Shown in pieces: positions 20,984-32,639 of a DNA stretch of 64,000 nucleotides. The position numbers and the translations under genes are program-made. Below the pieces are notes generated by a model that made no database searches, was not told where the DNA came from, and saw only the letters and a program-made list of their open reading frames with translations. The first letter of the stretch is position 1, and each line of letters begins with the position of its first letter. Origin of the DNA: Rhodocollybia butyracea (taxonomy: Eukaryota > Basidiomycota > Agaricomycetes > Agaricales > Omphalotaceae); NCBI GenBank assembly GCA_015501585.1, contig JADNRY010000098.1:144618-208617 (forward strand). Reading direction: 5' to 3'.

Positions 20984-22479
20984 ATGGCACTTCCACCGTC
21001 TACTGCGAACTGGCACTGGAAGGCGAAGAACCTGAACTCGTACGCTGATTCCGAATGTGTTTCAGCGGTTTTACTCAGAAATGTCACAGGTGGGGTCAGG
21101 GTTGGTTTGACCGCGAATTGACAAAAGTGACGGTCAAGGGAGACAAGGCTGGAGAGGAGTTGACAATTACAAAGATTCATGAATTTGAAGGAGATGTTGA
21201 ACTTGGTCAGAGGAAATCCAAGTGCGTTTGAATAACTTTTTTGTTGAGATATAATACTGACCATTCGTGCCCAGGTTAATCACTATCTACGACTGCAGAA
21301 TCGTTCTTGAATGGTCAGGGAAGGCAAGCGATGAATCTGAAGTTACTGGCCGTCTGGAAATTCCAGAGGTATCTCATGAAAACACCTTGGACAAGTCCTC
21401 TGACTATCAGGTATGTTATCTCTTTTCGAAACTCTGGCCAGGTATTAAAATATATCCAGTACTTCTGGTCAATTACTTCCGATTCCTCTGCTGCTGCTGA
21501 GGCTTTGGTCGCAATGGCTAAGACCCGTACTCCTGCGATTCTCGAAGAAATTTTCAGCCGTTTCCCCGCTGCAATGATTGAAACTCACGGCAAAGATCTC
21601 ACAGTCAGTGCGGATCCCAGCAGAGCGGGAACACCGGCACCTGCTGCTCCCTCTGCTTCTAGCACCACCGCGTCCTCATCTGCAGCCGCAGCTACTCCTA
21701 AGCCAGCTGTGAAAAAAGAAGCGAAGAAAGTGACTGTAAACTCGGCCACCGTTAGTGTGGAAGCATCGTTCATGGCTGCAGCGGATGACTTGTTCAGTAT
21801 GCTGACGGACGAGAAGAAAATTCCATCCTGGACCCGAGCCCCTGCAAAGGTACGTCAATGATCTTTGTTATCGATTGCCTGAGCGAATGTTTGTTCCAGT
21901 CTGCAGCAAAGGTCGACACCGAGTACTCACTGTTTGGTGGTGGCGTTACGGGGAAGTACGTGTCCCTTGAGCCCCCTTCCAAAATCGTCCAGACCTGGGC
22001 TTTACAAAGTCCGACGTGGCCAACTGGTGAGGATCGCATGCTTATAAACCGAAACCCAATTGACGCGTTTCTCAGGTCACATTGGGACCTTGACAACTAC
22101 GTTAAACCAGTCCTCAGATTCCACTAAAATCACGTTATCGCTCGCAGGTGTCCCTCTTGGTATGGAAGATGAAATCAGGAATAATCTAGAAGGATATTAG
22201 TCAGTTTTATACGCGTATTCTCGCTGCAAACATGAAAACTCACTATGATTTCGCAGTATACATGGCTTCAAATCCCTTGGGTACGTTCGACTGTTCCCAT
22301 CTCCTCCTTCCTATTCTTCGTCGTCGTCTTCCTCTTCAACAAAACGGGATATTGCTCCGAAAAGTGGCACACAATCTACGGTGTCATGCCTTTCGGTCGG
22401 AGCGATTACTATCATGATAGTCGTTGCTGCATTTGTTATACCCTATTTTGCTTCAGATATCCCAGTGAAGCGAGTTTGA
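20984..22479 (+). CDS. AHA1: Aha1 family activator of Hsp90 ATPase, with C-terminal membrane segment
   Basis: Seven exons (20984-21039, 21090-21221, 21275-21410, 21460-21849, 21900-22026, 22076-22199, 22257-22479) give 395 residues. The N-terminal Aha1 domain (NWHWKAKN, then WFDREL, then RKSKLITIYDCRIVLEWSG) binds the middle domain of Hsp90 and stimulates its ATPase. A low-complexity Ala/Ser/Pro linker leads to an AHSA1 domain (SVEASFMAAADDLF to LTDEKKIPSWTRAPA, then YSLFGGGVTGKYVSLEP). After the domain end (EGYYIHGFKSLG) come a Ser-rich stretch and a hydrophobic segment, about residues 369-387, with a basic tail. Yeast Aha1 lacks this segment, so the protein may be tail-anchored. The fifth-to-last donors are ordinary, while the last intron uses GTCAGT. 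It is the clearest single-copy housekeeping gene here. Confidence 0.9.
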
Positions 22480-23566
22480 TGGATACTATTTTTCCACCTT
22501 TTACTCCTCCTGATTGTCCTTGGACGTTTCGCTAACGTTTTCCATTCGACTTTTCAATGACTGCTTGCCGACCTGCGTTCTTTGCTCTGTGCATCTTTAG
22601 TTTGGGCAGCGTTCTTTAGAGCATATGCATACTGGTTTTTTCATTGGTGTCGACGATGAAAAGTGTCGAGTAGAAGGATTTAAATGTTTTTGTAATATAA
22701 AGTTTGCTGTTGAAGTCGCTTTTTTCCCCGATGAAGGTAGCAAAGAATGCTTGTCTCATGTATCAGTCCGTTACGCTTCAAGCAAGGCTACATATCTGTC
22801 CGCCACGACTGTGCAGAAGTGAGAAGTGACAGGGTATCTCAGCTGGGAGGTGCGCGTTTCTTCTCGGAGCCTCCAACATCCTCACCTTCCACATCGAACC
22901 ATTCATCAAGTTCAACCCACCAGTCTGTGCGTCTATACTAGGTGTCAACATGTATCTATCAATTGCTGTCATTTGAATCTGCCGTCTTTGCCATCTCGGA
23001 ATAAGCAGTGCGGTCTGGACTCTGGATGTTGTACCCTCCCGCTATAGTAATAGATGATCTTCAGAGATGGTTCATCTTAATCAACTCGTTGCTTGATGAC
23101 AGAACACCAAGCCATACGTTCTAGTCAACATGTGGAATGATTCATCCTGGAGCCTGGACAAACCTTGTTTGTGAGGACAGAAAGAAGTTTGAACGGAGTT
23201 GTGGCACACGAAAATGTTGGGGATTTTCCCTGCTGCTCTTCTGAGCTTGGGGTATGATGTAAATGGAAGATATTGATATTTTATCCGAATCCCTCCGAAT
23301 AGGCTGAAACTATTCCATCAATGTCTGAAGGCCCAGGCCCTCCCAGGCCCCATAGCGGAAGATGAGCGCTGCAGAGTCGCTTTGACAACCGAAAAGAGAT
23401 CTCGGCTTCCGGTCCGCACGCACATGATTCTTCGGTGCGTGGGCGCTTAACAAGATCTTCGCAACGGACGACGAGAGCAATCAGCATTTGGTACTGTGCC
23501 GCTCACCTTCTTTCTTTCTATCTTTGACCTTCACTGCCTTGTCAACAATCCTACCCATCGCTCCCT
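22480..23566. other. intergenic, nothing recognised
   Basis: About 1.1 kb between Aha1 and the F-box/WD40 gene on the same strand. Short open frames only. The terminator of the first gene and the promoter of the second must lie here, but no clear motif stands out. Confidence 0.4.
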
Positions 23567-25934
23567 ATGAGCTCTCAGCATGCCATTGACGAAGGCTACA
23601 ACGATGAAGATGTTTTGAACCATTCTGTTGGCCACAGAAGTACTGAGCTACCTCCTGGGCTGAATTCGGCGCAGGAATGCGAAGGTAGTCGTGTTAATTA
23701 TTGATTTAGTTGGCCGGTCTCTGATGGCTGTCCATTCAGAACTCGCTTTCCAGCTGTTAGCATCTTTACCAAGAGCCCGTCTCGCTACTATTCAAAGAAG
23801 GCTGGCCCCGTTACTACAATTTGATGTTGTAGGAGTAAGTCTCGAGCTTCTTTCACTCCACTTCCACTTACGTTTTGAACTCGCTTTCTTCTTAGTCCTT
23901 ACCGGCAGAGGTCTCTCTGCAGATATTCTCTCATTTACCTTTTCCCGCTCTGCTTACTTGTGGTCTCGTCTCTCGGCGCTGGAGTATCCTAGCCAATGAC
24001 CAAACACTGTGGAAGAGGCTCTGCGATGCTCGCGGGTGGGAGTGGCGACATCCATCCGGTTTTTCAGCTTTCACATCTGCAAGTGCTGCCCGTGATACCT
24101 GGAACGACTCGGACGATGAAGGAATGGGCGATTCTGACGAGGAAGCAGACGCAGAAGAGGTAGCAGATACTCTTATGAGTGAACTTGAAGCAGCCAAAGC
24201 GAAACTGACGTTGATGCACGCAGAGCTCGATTCTGGGCTCGCATCCATGTCCTTCTCCAGCTTCTCGCCGATGGTCTCCACATCCATTAACAACATCAGT
24301 CGAGCTAGCATTTTTCCTCCTCCGAACCACTCAAACTCCTCGTCCACATCCACCTTACGTCCTCGAGCAATAGCGCGACATTCGGCTCCTTCCTTACTTG
24401 CCTCTATTGGACCAGGCACCCCACCAAAACCGAACCACAAAATTCTTCATCAAACTCATGTTAAACTTCAAAGGCGAATTCTGACCTCCTCGTATCGATT
24501 ATCAGCACTACAAACCCGTGGTGCGTCAAATCACAACTCGCATACGAATACAATATATTGCCTCCAACTCTACACATATCCTTCCGGCATCCAGGTCCTC
24601 TTCACTGGATCGCGCGACAAGACTGTCAGAGAATGGAATCTGTCAACGGGGACCGTCGAGCGGGTGATCAGTGGTGTTCACCTTAGTTCCGTACTGAGTA
24701 TTTGCGCCCATAATGGCTTGCTCGCTACTGCTGGTAGCGACAGGAAGGTAGTGGTTTGGGATTTGGACCAACTCAGGGTCGTCAAGGTCATCTCCGACCA
24801 CGAGGAAAGCGTGCTTTGCGTGCGTTTCGACGATGCGCGACTAGTATCTTGTTCGAAAGGTTTGTAACTTGTCTTTGGTTCCCTGTTCTTGGATCATGAA
24901 TACTGGGTATAGATCGCACAGTCCGAACATACCTGTTTCCCGATCTGGCACCACAATTCGTCCTGCGTGCACATAGAGCAGCTGTAAACGCTGTGTCTAT
25001 ATCAGACACCCTCATTGTATCTGGCTCGGGTGATCGATCGATTAGGTTGTGGGACGCAAAAACAGGCAATCTACTGCGTACGTTTGAAAACCATCACAGT
25101 AGAGGGTAAAGACATTCCAACACTGGCTATACTTTTTCTGACGAATTTTTTGACAGAATTGCCTCTATCGATTTCAAACCGCCCTACGTACTCTCAGGGT
25201 CTTCGGACCAGCATCTTCGCCTGTTCGACATCACCACCTTACAGGGCTGGTCTACCTCTCCTGAATACGAATCGAACCCAGAGCATGCAGGTTCCCAAGC
25301 TTCGCCACTCCCCTCATCTTTTGTCCCAGCTTTCCAGTCAGTAAATGTGAACACCTCGCTAGATGGTTTTAGTACCATACTTGGCCCTGCCTACCAAAAT
25401 GTCGCGTTCGGCCAGCCGGGTCAAGCCGTCATGTGTCGGACATGTGGTAACAGTGGGCTCATTCCTCTCGGAGGAAATGGACGTCCAAATCACGTCCATA
25501 GGAATATGCTCCACAGGGATCTAGTACGGAGTGTAGCGTTTGGAGATGATTTTGTCTTGAGTGGGAGCTACGATTTGAGTATCAAGGTCCGTCAATGTTC
25601 GTTTTCCTCAGATTCTTCGTCAGCGCTCAACGAAATATTACTAGATTTGGGATCGTAAGACTGGCGCTTTGGTGGCGGATCTTTCTGGAGGCCATACCGG
25701 AAGAATATTTTGTATTGGGTTTGACCGCACGAAAGTAAGCCCTTCAGGACTCGTCGCCCTGCTTATGCGCTAATGACTGCTCTATCGCTGTAGATTGTCT
25801 CGTGTGGAGAGGATCAGGTAAGAGCGCTCTCCTATATCTACGATGTTCATAGCTCTTACGTTTATCTCTAATTGCAGCGGATCTGTATTTGGGACTTTGC
25901 TCATGGGATTGACACTAGTTTCATAGAGCTGTGA
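23567..25934 (+). CDS. F-box / WD40 repeat protein
   Basis: Eight exons (23567-23684, 23740-23834, 23896-24859, 24913-25105, 25157-25586, 25645-25734, 25794-25817, 25878-25934) give 656 residues in frame. An F-box (LPAEVSLQIFSHLPFPALL to LVSRRWSILANDQTLW, about residues 73-108) is followed by an acidic segment, a Ser-rich linker and a C-terminal beta-propeller from about residue 305. Propeller blades are recognisable at LFTGSRDKTVREWNL, LATAGSDRKVVVWDL, LVSCSKDRTVRTYLF, LIVSGSGDRSIRLWD, VLSGSSDQHLRLFD, VLSGSYDLSIKIWD and IVSCGEDQRICIWDF. Such proteins are substrate receptors of SCF ubiquitin ligases: the F-box binds Skp1 and the propeller binds phosphorylated targets. The propeller loop between the fifth and sixth blades is unusually long. 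The substrate cannot be inferred. Confidence 0.9.
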
Positions 25935-26412
25935 TTTATTTCCTTTCCTTTTCCCGTTCCTGGCATTCAATTTCCATCTGTTGCTCTACATGACTAACCC
26001 GCGCTTTCGTTTGTCGCACATGGTCGTAAGTTATTATCCCCCTTCACCACAGGATACCTATGTACTTCATCTACTTATTACCAGTAATCAAATCACCATG
26101 ACCATTTCATACATTGTACGTCCCCTCAAAACCCAGCCAGACGTAGCTGTTTGTTCAAGTTGCATTTCCGAGAGTATTAGTTCCTCGCAAGCCCCTCGAG
26201 CACCGAGTGTATGTGGGAGGCTAAGATCAAAAATGGAGCAGGTGCGCTTGGCTCCATCATGTTGTGGAGCTTTCATCAATAGCGACATCGCCAAAAGAAT
26301 CTGTATTTAAGACAACGATCAGGTTTTTCCCTTACTTGCCACCGTAACATTCCTCACCACCAACAGCAAAAACACACTTTCGTTCATTTCACACTCTTTC
26401 ATCACAGTAATC
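25935..26412. other. intergenic
   Basis: No gene is recognised. It holds the 3' end of the F-box/WD40 gene and the promoter of the secreted protein gene. Confidence 0.4.
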
Positions 26413-27002
26413 ATGCAATTCACTCTCCTCATCTCCACTATCGTGGCGCTCCTCACTGCTTTCACTTCGGCCCAACCCGTCGCCAGGAATGCCTTGGATG
26501 TTTGGTCACCAACGGTCTTGTCTCCTACTTCGACTACGGTCTGGACTCAAGGACAGCAGTACAACGTTACTTGGTGATTTTTGCGCTTTTTTTTTCAGCT
26601 TTGGCGTTTCTGCTTTCGTAGCTTATTCTTTGGTACTCAAGGGACACTTCGGATGCCCCCAGCCAAATTTCCAACGGTGCTTCTGTTAGGTTGGGTGTAC
26701 AGCACACACTCACTGATACTGGTACGCTGAGTTGTCTGGATACTTCGAATATTTGCCGATACCGACTCTTTATTATGTTCCAGTGCTTGCCGATGGTTTC
26801 GACCTCAGACAAGGATGGGTCACTGTTACAGCTCCTGTTGTTCCTTCAGGATCTGAATACACCATTATCCGTACGTGGCTATTGTTTGTAGCTGTACCAT
26901 GACTGCTGCAACTGAATCACCGTTCTTGCTGTTACAGTTTTCGGTGACTCTGGTAACGAAAGCGAAGAGTTTTCCATCATCGCTGCTTATCTTCACCTCT
27001 GA
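26413..27002 (+). CDS. secreted Kre9/Knh1-like protein
   Basis: Four exons (26413-26573, 26642-26721, 26784-26870, 26938-27002) give 130 residues. A signal peptide (MQFTLLISTIVALLTAFTSA) precedes a single domain with the family pattern: DVWSPTVLSPTSTTVWTQGQ, then YNVTWDTSDAP, then VLADGFDLRQGWVTVTAP, then ILFGDSGNESEEFSI. The domain is found in fungal Ser/Thr-rich wall proteins related to yeast Kre9/Knh1, which take part in beta-1,6-glucan assembly. The long Ser/Thr-rich GPI tail of larger members is absent, so this is a short secreted form. Two 3' fragments of the same gene occur at 30.15 and 35.21 kb. Confidence 0.8.
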
Positions 27003-27200
27003 GCTATATGATTGCCAGAAAGTACTTTAACGTTAACTATCTGTCAGTATGCATCTTAACAAAGACTTTGATTTCTTTGTACAGAATAATTTTATAAGCA
27101 GTAACATCATACATGCAGTAAAAAGCGAGTAATTGTGGTGCCTACCCAAAGATATCATAGCTATTACGCTTTTGGCCATGAAGCCTGAAGCCTCAACAAA

Positions 27201-27239
27201 TAGAAGCGAATGTAAGGGGAGCAGCTACATTCGCTTCTA
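27201..27239. repeat. perfect 14 bp hairpin beside a MITE
   Basis: TAGAAGCGAATGTA (27201-27214) pairs perfectly with TACATTCGCTTCTA (27226-27239) across an 11 nt loop. Its right arm abuts the left end of the MITE at 27238. Confidence 0.7.
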
Positions 27240-27505
27240 CTGTACCATTTCGAGCACTTCGTAAGGGGTGTGACCTGTGACCCCTCCTCCCGAAATAAAA
27301 TTTCGTAGGATCGCAATTGTATGTGTGACCGCTACGAAATTTAGTAGTGCGCCGGAGGCGCCGCAAAAATTTTAGTGCCTGTAGCGCCGGTGACTCAAAT
27401 TTATTTTCGTAAGGTCCCTCCAACACCTGTGACCAGGTGTGACCTTTCGGAGGATCCGGGTCCCTTGTGACCCGTGACTTACGAACTGCTCGAAATGGTA
27501 CAGTA
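27238..27505. mobile_element. MITE with TA target duplication (Tc1/mariner-like)
   Basis: The ends CTGTACCATTTCGAGCA and its reverse complement bound a 264 bp non-coding element (27240-27503) flanked by TA on both sides. The inverted repeats run about 25 bp with one mismatch. The interior holds further palindromes, for example CACCTG-TGAC-CAGGTG. No transposase is encoded. TA duplication with short inverted repeats suggests mobilisation by a Tc1/mariner-type enzyme. Confidence 0.75.
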
Positions 27506-27866
27506 TTTGTCATTCCCCAGGGCCTCATAGGGCCTCATCCATCAACGCGATCATTCACTCATGGTTTTTCAACTTTGCTTTTCGCTAGTTCTTGAGCTCG
27601 TTGTCGTCGAGTGTATAACAAACACTCCATTCAGACATGAGAGCTCACTAGATATGTCGAATGGAGGTTGAATAAAAGAGGTGAGCAATAAGAAAGCGTA
27701 TCCGATTTGTTTGAGTGCCTAAATCATCAAATATACGCGCAAGTACTCAGTGCGTTGTTCTACACCCATGTTGTTGGGAGCGGAGATGTTAATTATATTC
27801 TATCCGTTCTATCCGTTCTTACAGCACGAACACTTCATACATGAGACTTGAAGCCTTACACTGGAT

Positions 27867-29949
27867 CTATACATGAGGGATGAAAGTAGTCCACTGTACT
27901 TCCTGTAGCGCAGCCAAAGGAAGATCTCGAAGGAGAATGAACGCAAGAACAAAGGTGGCGAGTCTGGCGACAATGTAAGCAATGAAACTTACCAGGTTAG
28001 TCCACTTATATATGAAAAGGATCTGGTTCCTAATAAACCTCTTCCATGATGGATGTTCCAGGGTAAGTAATGAGACCCATACTAACACTGTGACACTCAT
28101 GAACACCAAGGGAACGAGGGTCATGCAGAGTGAGGTTGTCCGCCACAGGACTCTTTCCACGTTCAGTGGGAGTTGAAACGTCCAAGCTACGCAGTGAATA
28201 GCGCCGAATATGGCTCCAAGAAGCATTTCCAATGACGTAGGATACAAAGAGCCATTAACAATGGGATAAGAGTGCAGCGGTCGACCTCCATAGAAAGTCG
28301 GGACGCGGGCAGTAAACTCCAAAGTAGGAAAGCTTGTGGAATCAAGTCTAGTATCCAGGGATGTTCGCGTCGTTACGCTCGGTAAGGACTGGTGGCTCAT
28401 AGTGTAGACGCTTGTGGCATTGCTTTCGCGCCACCAAGGCGAGACAAATGCAAACAGGGATAAGCGGAGTCGCGTCCAACCACGGTTGATATACCGCAAG
28501 CCATGCTCTAACAATGGAAGCGGAAGGAGACGGTGAAGATTACCCGAGTCAGAGTTAACCACTGTGATCTCTGGTCTCGGCAGATCTTCCTTTCTGTCCA
28601 CGACTGGACTCGTGCCATCTGCACATATGGACTCCGAAGATGCAACAGAAGATTTGCAATGGTACATCTCTAGTGAATTCCGATCTGCAGCCTGTGCAGG
28701 TACAGCGAGGGATAGCTGTGAAGTTTCTGCGTCTGTAATATCAGCATTGTCAGGACCAGCACTAGAGTTATAGAAGTCATAATGTGGTGGGAACATTCTG
28801 AAGCGAGGACTTGTTACATCCGATGCAACCAAGTTGTCACCTAATCTATACGGAGGATAAAAAGGGTTCTCGCTGGATCGCATATCTTTCTTTTTTTTCT
28901 TCCTTCCTCGCCTTGCATTCTCCCCATCAGTCCTGCTGTCCTTTTCGATACCGCCGTCTGACAAAATACCAGGTTCAACCAAGGGTAACGATAGGTCAAT
29001 CTGGGACAACGCAAACCTGGTTGATACGAAGGCGTCAGAAAAAAATCTGGCTTCAAAGAACTCAGTAGAAAAGCCAGCAACGGATTGCAAAGGGGATTGG
29101 AACTGCCGGTTATTGAAAGGAATGTCCGGGGTCTTCTGAAGAGTACATGTTTCCGTGTCAGAAAGCTCCGAAGCCTCAGCGACGACCTGGCGAGGCCGCA
29201 TTGATAATAGGATCGGATGATGAACATCCAATGGCTTCGTCCACCATAAAATGTAAGTCAGTATGTTGAGGGAGGCGAAAGCTACAGTAGTAATCTCGAG
29301 CTCCGTAATAGGCAGATGCTGCAATGCTCGAGAGATGACCTGGGCTATAAACCAGGTAGTCTGGACCAAAACAAGTGTTTTCGACACTACGTCTCCTTTG
29401 CTTCTGTCCATGATCTCGGAGCTAGAGATGGAAGGTAAAAGGATGGAGTTTTCCTTCAGAAGGGTGACTAGTTCCGATGCCTGTAGGACCCAATGACCTC
29501 TCCAGAGTCTTTGGTGAGCATGAATCCACCCATGATTAGAAACATGCCATGAGTGAGCGTCCAATCAGAACCTGCAGAAACTTGAGCACAAAAAAGTACT
29601 TGAACAGCATTCAAAACTTACAACCAGAATAATTGTGTAACTGCTTTACAGCTCTTTTCGACGACCACAATTGATTTGCTGCCCACAAGATTATATATTC
29701 TGGAGCAATGAGTGCCACGGCTAGTATCTTGACTCTTCGCCACAAGAGGTCCTGATAAGAGTCGTGACGAGATGGAATATTTGGATGAACTGCAACCCAG
29801 GTACATGCAAAGATTGTCGTGAGGCAGCTCCAGATAATCTCGGGGACAGTGCGAGTCAGAGCAACCTGAGAGAAGCCACTGGCGTCGAGGGCCGGGGTAG
29901 GAAGAGCGAATCCTTCGCAGGTGAAGTAAAAGAGCACTAAGATGAGCAT
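27867..29949 (-). pseudogene. multi-pass membrane protein gene, copy 1, one-base frameshift
   Basis: Exon 1 (29949 to 29622) encodes a signal peptide-like start, ALPTPALD, then TVPEIIWSCLTTIFACTWVAVHPNIP and further hydrophobic segments. Exon 2 (29571 to 27867) starts SDWTLTHGMF and carries LLKENSILLPSISSSEIMDRSKGD, ILWWTKPLDV, a long polar loop and four C-terminal membrane segments. The pattern is a fungal membrane-protein family of unknown function with a TxPEIxW start and an LWWxKPL motif. Compared with copy 2 at 56.05 kb one A is missing near 29490 (GTCATTGGGTCC against GTCATTGGAGTCC). This breaks the frame early in exon 2, while the rest of the exon is open. An assembly error would restore the gene. 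Confidence 0.72.
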
Positions 29950-30149
29950 ATCCTTGGATGGATTCAACGCACAATTGACAATAATGATCCTGCAGTATCA
30001 TATGTCTACATTTCGGCGCCGCCAACAAGACAAGCTACAGTGATGATCATAAGCTTCAACAGGTTTTTGGCGTTCTGAGGCAAGAGGCATAGCTTTCAAT
30101 TGCGATCATTATGGGCTGGATAAGTCCGTTCCAAGGGGTCAAGTGGATC

Positions 30150-30345
30150 GACTCGGTTGCAGCATTCTTGTTCAGTTTTCGGTGACTCTCGTAACGAAAG
30201 TGAAGATCGATCTAGAGTTCATCGCTTCTCTTCACCAAGCTATATTGCCAGAAATTGCTTTACCGTTAATTATCCGTCAATCTGGATCTTGACAAAGACG
30301 TTGGTTTCTTCATATCGCAGTAAGAAGCGAGTAATTGACTTGCGG
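30150..30345 (+). pseudogene. 3' fragment of a Kre9/Knh1-like gene
   Basis: TTTTCGGTGACTCT followed by GTAACGAAAGTGAAG, and the downstream untranslated stretch, repeat 26930-27070 with scattered changes. Only the last exon and 3' flank are present, so it is a truncated duplicate. Confidence 0.65.
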
Positions 30346-30419
30346 TAAAGACCATATGTTTCTAAAGGGTTCCACCTTCGATGCATTAAGAGCATAACTG
30401 GATTAGTACATGATGTATT

Positions 30420-31346
30420 CTACTAAGCGTCGAAAACTACCTTTCGACGATATTTGTTTTGGTCACGAAGCCACTGCAGGTTGTAATTAGAGAAGAAGAA
30501 AAAAAGTAAACCAAACGAGAACGCACCTTTCGATATTCGTGCAAAGAGTCGATTTTTTCACCTAGGAACGATTAACCCCGGATGTTGGATCAGGATGAGA
30601 TGAGACTCACCGTAATAGTCCAGAACAGGACTTGTCGGGCTCTGTAGCGCCACATCTATAGCCAGCGCCCATACATGCCACCGTGCAGATTCCGTAGAAC
30701 ATAAACGGGTCGATTCCCTGAGGAAAGAGTACGTCTGTCAGTGAACATGAGTGGTATATTTCTAGAACACACACAAAGATGGGTTTCATTGGATCCGTGT
30801 CCAGACTTTTAAAGTATGCAGCTCCGCCTGCGAGGCCTAGTATGGAACAGGGCACAGCAGCAAACTAGAAAAGCTTCAGTAGTGGTCAAAATTTGGTTAC
30901 TTTGCCAAAGCTCACATTCTGCCATATTCGCTTACTTCGGCGAATAGTCAGATACTGTGGCCATGTTAAGGTTTCCTTCCCATGCCGGGTAATTGACTGC
31001 GAGACACCAGGCCCAGGTTTTATTCAGGTTTCCCGGTGTTTGACGACTGTGAGACGGACGGCTCTACTGTTTCAGACCCTGCGTTCACAGTTGACGGAGG
31101 TTGACGGTGATTTCGAAGATTTTATTCCCGAGGCCAAAGATGTGTTGTTAGAAGAAGATTGCGCGGTTGGCTCTGTCTCTGTCTTTTTTGTCCTTTGTTG
31201 ACTTTAATCGAAGACCGGAAGTTTGTCTTGTATTTGTGAAAATTACAGAGGATGACCGGAAAATTGGATAGGAGATATTCGCATTGAAAGAAGAGTGAAA
31301 GGGCGGTTGGTCAAAACCTAGGACGGTATGAAAAGGTAGCCTGCAT
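30420..31346 (-). pseudogene. Pam17 pseudogene
   Basis: A diverged copy of the Pam17 gene at 35380-36402. The block LGLAGGAAYFKSLDTDPMKPIF and the next exon GIDPFMFYGIC are present. The centre from GAGYVVGPSLG to the end of that exon is largely deleted, and the N-terminal exon has been broken by extra bases. The downstream flank is shared with the intact copy for about 100 bp beyond the stop. Confidence 0.75.
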
Positions 31347-31490
31347 TACAGACAGCAGTTTGAAGTTGGAAGCCATTTACATACTTCTGAGTCCAGGAAT
31401 GGGATTCCATTTTCTTAAAGAATCAACTTTATTTATGATCATGTACTTTAAAGTACTTTAAGAAGTGTTGTAGTTCGCCGAGCCGATGAT

Positions 31491-31770
31491 GACATCATGT
31501 CAATCCGGCACTGATAATCCTCCGATGTAGCTTACTGATCGACTTACCAAGATACTTACTAATACTTACAGACCCGGTAGTTACCTCGTAGAGTACCCGT
31601 ACTGTAGTATATAAGGCCTGGTACAAAGGCCAAGTAGTACATAGTGATATAGAGCACTCGTATACCCAATCTCCTGAGGGAGCCTCACGGCTCCGAGTCC
31701 CCACTGCGCCGGATACCTACGACAAGAAGTACATACTACTTATACAACTACTTAAGAACTATAAAATCAT
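31491..31770 (+). repeat. possible solo LTR
   Basis: A promoter-like stretch with GTATATAAGGCC, followed by an LTR-like GAGCCTCACGGCTC hairpin. It shares this arrangement, and an ATCATGAA motif just after it, with 50620-50830. No TG...CA boundary pair or target duplication could be fixed, so this is only a suggestion. Confidence 0.28.
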
Positions 31771-32587
31771 GAAATCACCTTGGAAGCGGAGTGTTGTGAA
31801 CTGTTCAAAGATGACAATCTTAAGAAATCTTTAATAAAGCTATTTCTTAAGAGTACTCTCAAAGCTCACCAGTGGACACGAGAATGCCATGGTTCGAGGT
31901 ATGATCTTAAAGGAGTGTTTAAGAATTTCTTAAGATCGGAAGAATATCACAAACTCACATCAAAGACATCAATCTTAAGGAATTTTTAAGGAGGGTATTC
32001 CTTGCCTCTTTTGCACCTAGCGCCACTACAGCACACAAGTCAATCTTGAACCGAGAAGGTGCGCCAACAATCTGTGAGTTGAAAGTCTGTTAGAGCCACC
32101 ACACCAAGTGGTAGGCAGGGCTCAGGAGTGACAGACAGTGGATTGGTTGAGCCGATGTGGCGCAACGAGGTTGGAGGATGAAAGAAAGAAAGAAGCGAAG
32201 TGATGTTAGCGCCCATTTGCATCAACCATGTGATGGGTCAAAGCACCGCCGGCTGTTGTTGGACTAGGGCGCTCCGAAAATACAATAAGAGTCGGCATGG
32301 GCTTTGTCCGATCTTATTTTGTCCTTTCAAACAATAGAGTCCATTTGCTGCAGTTGTTGCTGCCGCTGAGCATAAAGTAGACAGAAGTACTTTTCAATGC
32401 TTGACCACCCGCGGGCCACATCTCTCTTTCAACCCCCTCCTGCCTATGTATTGTACAGCCTGAGGTATCATACTTGATGCAAAGTGATATCAAAGTGTTG
32501 TTATTAGGAACAGCTGGGACCCACGTTACAGTAGCACTCGGAAATGACAATAAGTATCTCTTCAGCATGGGCCACCCTGAGTCACAC

Positions 32588-32639
32588 CTTTTGTCTATTG
32601 TTTGAGCACTCCTTTGTCTTTTCAAACAATAGACAAAAG
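32588..32639. repeat. perfect 18 bp hairpin
   Basis: CTTTTGTCTATTGTTTGA (32588-32605) and its exact reverse complement (32622-32639) are separated by 16 nt. A further copy of the TTCAAACAATAGA part lies near 32326. Confidence 0.7.

Noticed and set aside
27193..27528. a 111-codon open frame on the minus strand
   Set aside because: It lies almost entirely within the MITE and its hairpin, where inverted repeats give spurious open frames.
29490..29500. a tiny intron that would rescue membrane-protein copy 1
   Set aside because: The only candidate would be about nine bases long, far below any functional intron. Comparison with copy 2 shows a plain one-base difference.
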